DNA of 7,664 nt from Bacillota bacterium (GTDB taxonomy: Bacteria > Bacillota > Clostridia > Peptostreptococcales > Anaerovoracaceae): assembly GCA_016283945.1 (NCBI GenBank), contig JAEENW010000119.1:1-7664 (forward strand), in the 5' to 3' direction. Position 1 is the first letter of the stretch; each line of letters begins with the position of its first letter. Positions 5,943 to 7,664 of this stretch are shown one piece after another. A model generated the notes under the pieces. It saw only the letters and a list, made by a program, of their open reading frames with translations, searched no databases and was not told the DNA's origin. A program made the position numbers and the translations under genes.

Positions 5943-5972
5943 AAAAGACGGCATCCGCGCGTATGCCGCCTT
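5941..5972 (-). terminator. rho-independent terminator of the 6003-6491 gene
   Basis: On the minus strand a stem AAGGCGGCAT pairs with ATGCCGTCTT (one G-U pair) around an 8-nt loop (5955-5962), and the 3' arm runs into six T residues (5941-5946). It starts 30 bp after the stop codon of the 6003-6491 gene. The plus strand has no T-tract after the stem, so it acts only in the direction of the genes. Confidence 0.85.
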
Positions 5973-6002
5973 ATATGCCTTGTTTTGTGAGCGCCCGGCT
6001 TT

Positions 6003-6491
6003 TCAGTCCGGGAGCTCCACGTCTCCGCCGGTGCTGAGAGACCTCAGGTGGAAGCCGGCCTCGATATCCTTGAGGTCGGAGTATCCGATGCTCACACCGT
6101 AGGCCTCCGACACGTCCAGAGCCTTGTCTCCTATGCCGTAGACGTAGTGATAGTGGGGATGCGCGTCCCCGACGAGCCTGGGCGTCCTGCCCGTGACCCA
6201 CTCCGCGTCCTGCATGAAGTAAGCTCTCTCCTCCACGCGCTTCAGGGTGCTTCCGGCGGGCATCTCAGCAGAGCTCTTTCTCTTGCCCTTTCCCTTGACC
6301 CTGCGGTCGGACCAGACGCCGTCCTTGAGCGTTCCTATGTATATCTCCTTGAGCGACTGATCCTTGAATACCGCGAGCCAGACGGTGCCGTCCTTGCCCC
6401 CTATGGCCCAGTCGACCTCGTCGCGGAAGGCCTGATAGAACTCAAATCCCTTTTCTCTCTCGACGAGCTCTAAAAAGCGGCTGTTTTCCAT
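6003..6491 (-). CDS. protein of unknown function (162 aa), own promoter and terminator
   Basis: I do not recognise this protein. It is soluble, with no signal peptide or membrane helix. The N-terminal part reads as a helix followed by strands: FLELVEREKGFEFYQAFRDEVDWAIGG, then VWLAVFKDQSLKEIYIG. A basic linker, RRVKGKGKRKSS (63-74), follows. The C-terminal part holds a cluster of His and Tyr, HPHYHYVYG (111-119), then DVSEAYGVSIGYSDLKDIEAGFHLRSL. The His cluster could bind a metal, but that is only a guess. Coding is supported by GGGAGG 9 nt before the ATG at 6491, by an extended -10 promoter just upstream and by a rho-independent terminator just downstream, so it looks like a one-gene transcript. 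It separates the methyltransferase from the nine-gene array and has no obvious functional link with either. Confidence 0.8.
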   Translation of the reverse strand: MENSRFLELVEREKGFEFYQAFRDEVDWAIGGKDGTVWLAVFKDQSLKEIYIGTLKDGVWSDRRVKGKGKRKSSAEMPAGSTLKRVEERAYFMQDAEWVTGRTPRLVGDAHPHYHYVYGIGDKALDVSEAYGVSIGYSDLKDIEAGFHLRSLSTGGDVELPD

Positions 6492-6515
6492 GGCTTAGAT
6501 CCTCCCTTTGCGGCC

Positions 6516-6543
6516 AGTATATCAAGTTCCGCCGCTTCGTGAA
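6516..6543 (-). promoter_or_regulatory. candidate sigma-A promoter, extended -10, for the 6003-6491 gene
   Basis: Read on the minus strand, TTCACG (-35; 6538-6543; 4 of 6 to consensus) is followed after 16 bp by TATACT (-10; 6516-6521; 5 of 6). TGA immediately before the hexamer gives an extended -10 (TGATATACT). A start near 6509 would leave a short leader of about 20 nt with the GGGAGG ribosome site. This is pattern-based only. Confidence 0.55.
6536..6543. promoter_or_regulatory. TTC-NN-GAA palindrome overlapping the -35 of the 6003-6491 gene
   Basis: TTCGTGAA (plus strand) is the reverse complement of the octamer at 5935-5942. It covers the candidate -35 hexamer. A protein bound here would be expected to block the promoter. 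Low confidence for the same reasons as the other copy. Confidence 0.25.
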
Positions 6544-6556
6544 AGGCCGCCGGCCT
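6544..6556 (-). terminator. weak hairpin at the end of the methyltransferase gene
   Basis: On the minus strand AGGCC-GGC-GGCCT forms a 5-bp stem that begins inside the TAG stop codon and is followed by only two more T residues before C. It could slow or stop transcription, but the short U-run makes it a poor terminator, so read-through into the next gene remains possible. Confidence 0.25.
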
Positions 6557-7235
6557 ATTTCCTGCAGACGAAGCAGCCCATGCCCTCCACCGACGTCAGC
6601 TCCGCGGAGCTGTACAGCGCGGAGAGCCTCGTCCTGAGGCTCTGCTCTGTCTCGTACGGCGGGGTGAAGAAGCCCCTGGGCTGATACAGATGCTGTATGA
6701 ACCAGTCAGTCCTCTTGCAGCCGCCCTGGATATAGAAGCAGCCGCAGAAGGTCCCGCCCGGCTTCAGCACCCTGAAGGTCTCGCGGTAGGCTGCCTCCTT
6801 GTCCGGGAAGGCGTGGAAGCCGTTGAGAGACAGCACTATGTCGAAGCTCCCGTCCTCGAAGGGCAGGGCGCCGACGTCCCCCTGCAGGAAGTTTATATTG
6901 CTTATTCCCGCCTGCAGCGCCTTCTCCCGCGCCGAGGCCATCATCTTCTCGGAATAGTCCAGGCAGCTGATATCCGCGTCCGGGAGCTCGCGGTAGACCG
7001 GCATGGTCAGCACGCCCGTCCCGACGGGGATCTCCAGCAGCTTCCCGCTGAAGTCATCCGGGATGCCGGACAGGGCCTTCTCCAGATATCTCAGGTTCTT
7101 CTCCCCGTCCATGTTCCAGACGATCCTGCAGATCGCCTTTCCCGCGAGGGTGGAATAAGTCATCATCCCGTCGTAAAAGCCGGCGAGCCCGCCCGCGAGC
7201 CTGTACGCGCTTTTTATCTGTTCACGTCTTGTCAT
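6555..7235 (-). CDS. class I SAM-dependent methyltransferase (226 aa)
   Basis: This enzyme has the Rossmann-type SAM-binding fold of the Methyltransf_11/UbiE-like kind. Motif I is LLEIPVGTGVLTMPVY (66-81), where Pro-Val replaces the more usual Gly-Cys of the GxGxG loop. Motif II is SCLDYSEKMM (90-99), with Asp93 expected to bind the ribose hydroxyls. Then come FLQGDVGALPFEDGSFDIVLSLNGFH (116-141), with Asp120 for the adenine side, and RVLKPGGTF (155-163). The C-terminal part (about 165-226) is rich in aromatics and cysteines and may form the substrate side; the acceptor is unknown, and small molecule is the most likely class. The ATG at 7235 has only a poor ribosome site (CAGG); an 8-codon frame ending in an ATGA overlap precedes it (7232-7255). 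The gene lies 53 bp after the gene at 7289-7639. Confidence 0.9.
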   Translation of the reverse strand: MTRREQIKSAYRLAGGLAGFYDGMMTYSTLAGKAICRIVWNMDGEKNLRYLEKALSGIPDDFSGKLLEIPVGTGVLTMPVYRELPDADISCLDYSEKMMASAREKALQAGISNINFLQGDVGALPFEDGSFDIVLSLNGFHAFPDKEAAYRETFRVLKPGGTFCGCFYIQGGCKRTDWFIQHLYQPRGFFTPPYETEQSLRTRLSALYSSAELTSVEGMGCFVCRK

Positions 7236-7255
7236 AGTGCCTGTCTATTCTTCAT
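7232..7255 (-). other. possible 7-aa leader ORF overlapping the methyltransferase start
   Basis: A short frame reads MKNRQAL and ends in a TGA that overlaps the methyltransferase ATG as ATGA. It has no clear ribosome site of its own. It may be chance, or it may help to load ribosomes onto a gene that has a weak Shine-Dalgarno site. Confidence 0.2.
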
Positions 7256-7288
7256 GGTCTCTGTGCGCAGCTCAGGCCTGCGGAGCAC

Positions 7289-7639
7289 TCACGCTCTGCG
7301 GGTCGAGTCGTTCATGGTATAGAGGAGGTTCTCGAAGCAGCTCTTCCCGTTGTTCTGCTTCTGCGCGAGGCTGTCGATCAGATTCGCGATCTTGCCCCGG
7401 GCGTCATCGATGTCTCCGACCTCGCCGTTGGCCGCTTTCTCGAGAAGCTCCGCGGCTTCCTCAGCTTCGCCGAACATCTCGTCGAGCTCGCCCATCTCCT
7501 TGTTGGTTATGATGTAGGAAATGCCTGACTTGACGTCATGGAACTTCTCACCGAGCCCATCGAAGGCGTCCTTCATGAGCGCAGGATCGCCCGGGCGCAT
7601 GATCCTGTCGGGATAGCAGATGCTTCTCGTGCCGAGCAT
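7289..7639 (-). CDS. unrecognised mostly helical protein (116 aa), possibly the 3' part of a longer gene
   Basis: I do not recognise this protein. From the ATG at 7639 it begins MLGTRSICYPDRIMRPGDP and then becomes strongly helical and acidic, with a segment ELDEMFGEAEEAAELLEKAANGEVGDIDDARGKIANLIDSLAQKQ (about 51-95) that could form a coiled-coil or helical hairpin. The last 20 residues are polar. GGAGG stands 4 nt before this ATG, which is close but usable. However, the frame has no stop in the 25 bases to the window edge, where it would read GWSTGGGV, so the true protein may be longer and start outside the window. Its stop is 53 bp before the methyltransferase, with no terminator between them, so the two are probably co-transcribed. 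Another in-frame ATG exists at residue 22 (MKDAF). Confidence 0.62.
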   Translation of the reverse strand: MLGTRSICYPDRIMRPGDPALMKDAFDGLGEKFHDVKSGISYIITNKEMGELDEMFGEAEEAAELLEKAANGEVGDIDDARGKIANLIDSLAQKQNNGKSCFENLLYTMNDSTRRA

Positions 7640-7664
7640 GACGCCTCCGCCTGTGCTCCAGCCC

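Noticed and set aside
7604..7639. MLGTRS in the edge gene as an acetate-kinase signature (compare GTRSGD)
   Set aside because: The residues that should follow (GDID) are absent and the rest of the protein is helical and unlike acetate kinase.
1..7664. CRISPR array, tandem repeats, insertion sequences, tRNA or rRNA
   Set aside because: No regularly spaced repeats, terminal inverted repeats with a transposase, cloverleaf or conserved rRNA stretch was seen on reading either strand.

Overview
The window is a GC-rich (by eye roughly 60%) bacterial stretch in which all twelve supported genes lie on the minus strand. It is read here from right (7664) to left (1). Strong Shine-Dalgarno sites of the AAAGGAGG/GGAGG type sit before several genes. 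The protein families are also common in anaerobic Clostridia, notably the GyrI-like protein, the two-helix small membrane protein and the SAM methyltransferase. Despite the high GC, Ile ATA and Arg AGG codons are frequent; the nitrilase gene opens ATG ATA TTC AGG ATA. I infer a high-GC, gut-type Clostridia-like member of the Bacillota, but cannot name a genus. I see no rRNA, tRNA, CRISPR, transposase, integrase or phage gene.

Right end (7664-6492). This part holds an unrecognised helical, acidic protein whose reading frame stays open to the window edge, then a class I SAM-dependent methyltransferase, then a 162-aa orphan protein (6003-6491). The orphan has its own candidate extended -10 promoter (6516-6543) and a good rho-independent terminator (5941-5972), so it looks monocistronic.

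Centre and left (5926-15). Directly after that terminator lies a second candidate extended -10 promoter (5918-5926). It is followed by nine same-strand genes with no further recognisable terminator: GNAT acetyltransferase, second GNAT acetyltransferase, nitrilase-superfamily hydrolase, unknown 184-aa protein, 72-aa two-helix membrane protein, alpha/beta hydrolase, GyrI-like small-molecule-binding protein, four-cysteine FMN flavoprotein, and a second alpha/beta hydrolase. Most gaps are 7-35 bp. Three are wider (57-76 bp), and each of those carries GC-rich palindromes, so the array divides into tight sub-blocks.

The nine genes do not form a pathway I recognise. Nearly all encode soluble enzymes that modify or bind small molecules by acetyl transfer, C-N hydrolysis, ester-type hydrolysis, flavin reduction or GyrI-like binding. 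The best reading is an accessory detoxification or self-protection set, but this is inference from family membership alone. I found no clear evidence of a new defence or mobile system. The least explained items are the two unrecognised proteins (3375-3929 and 6003-6491), the C-terminal fragment or small protein at the right edge, and a short TTC-NN-GAA palindrome shared by the two candidate promoters.
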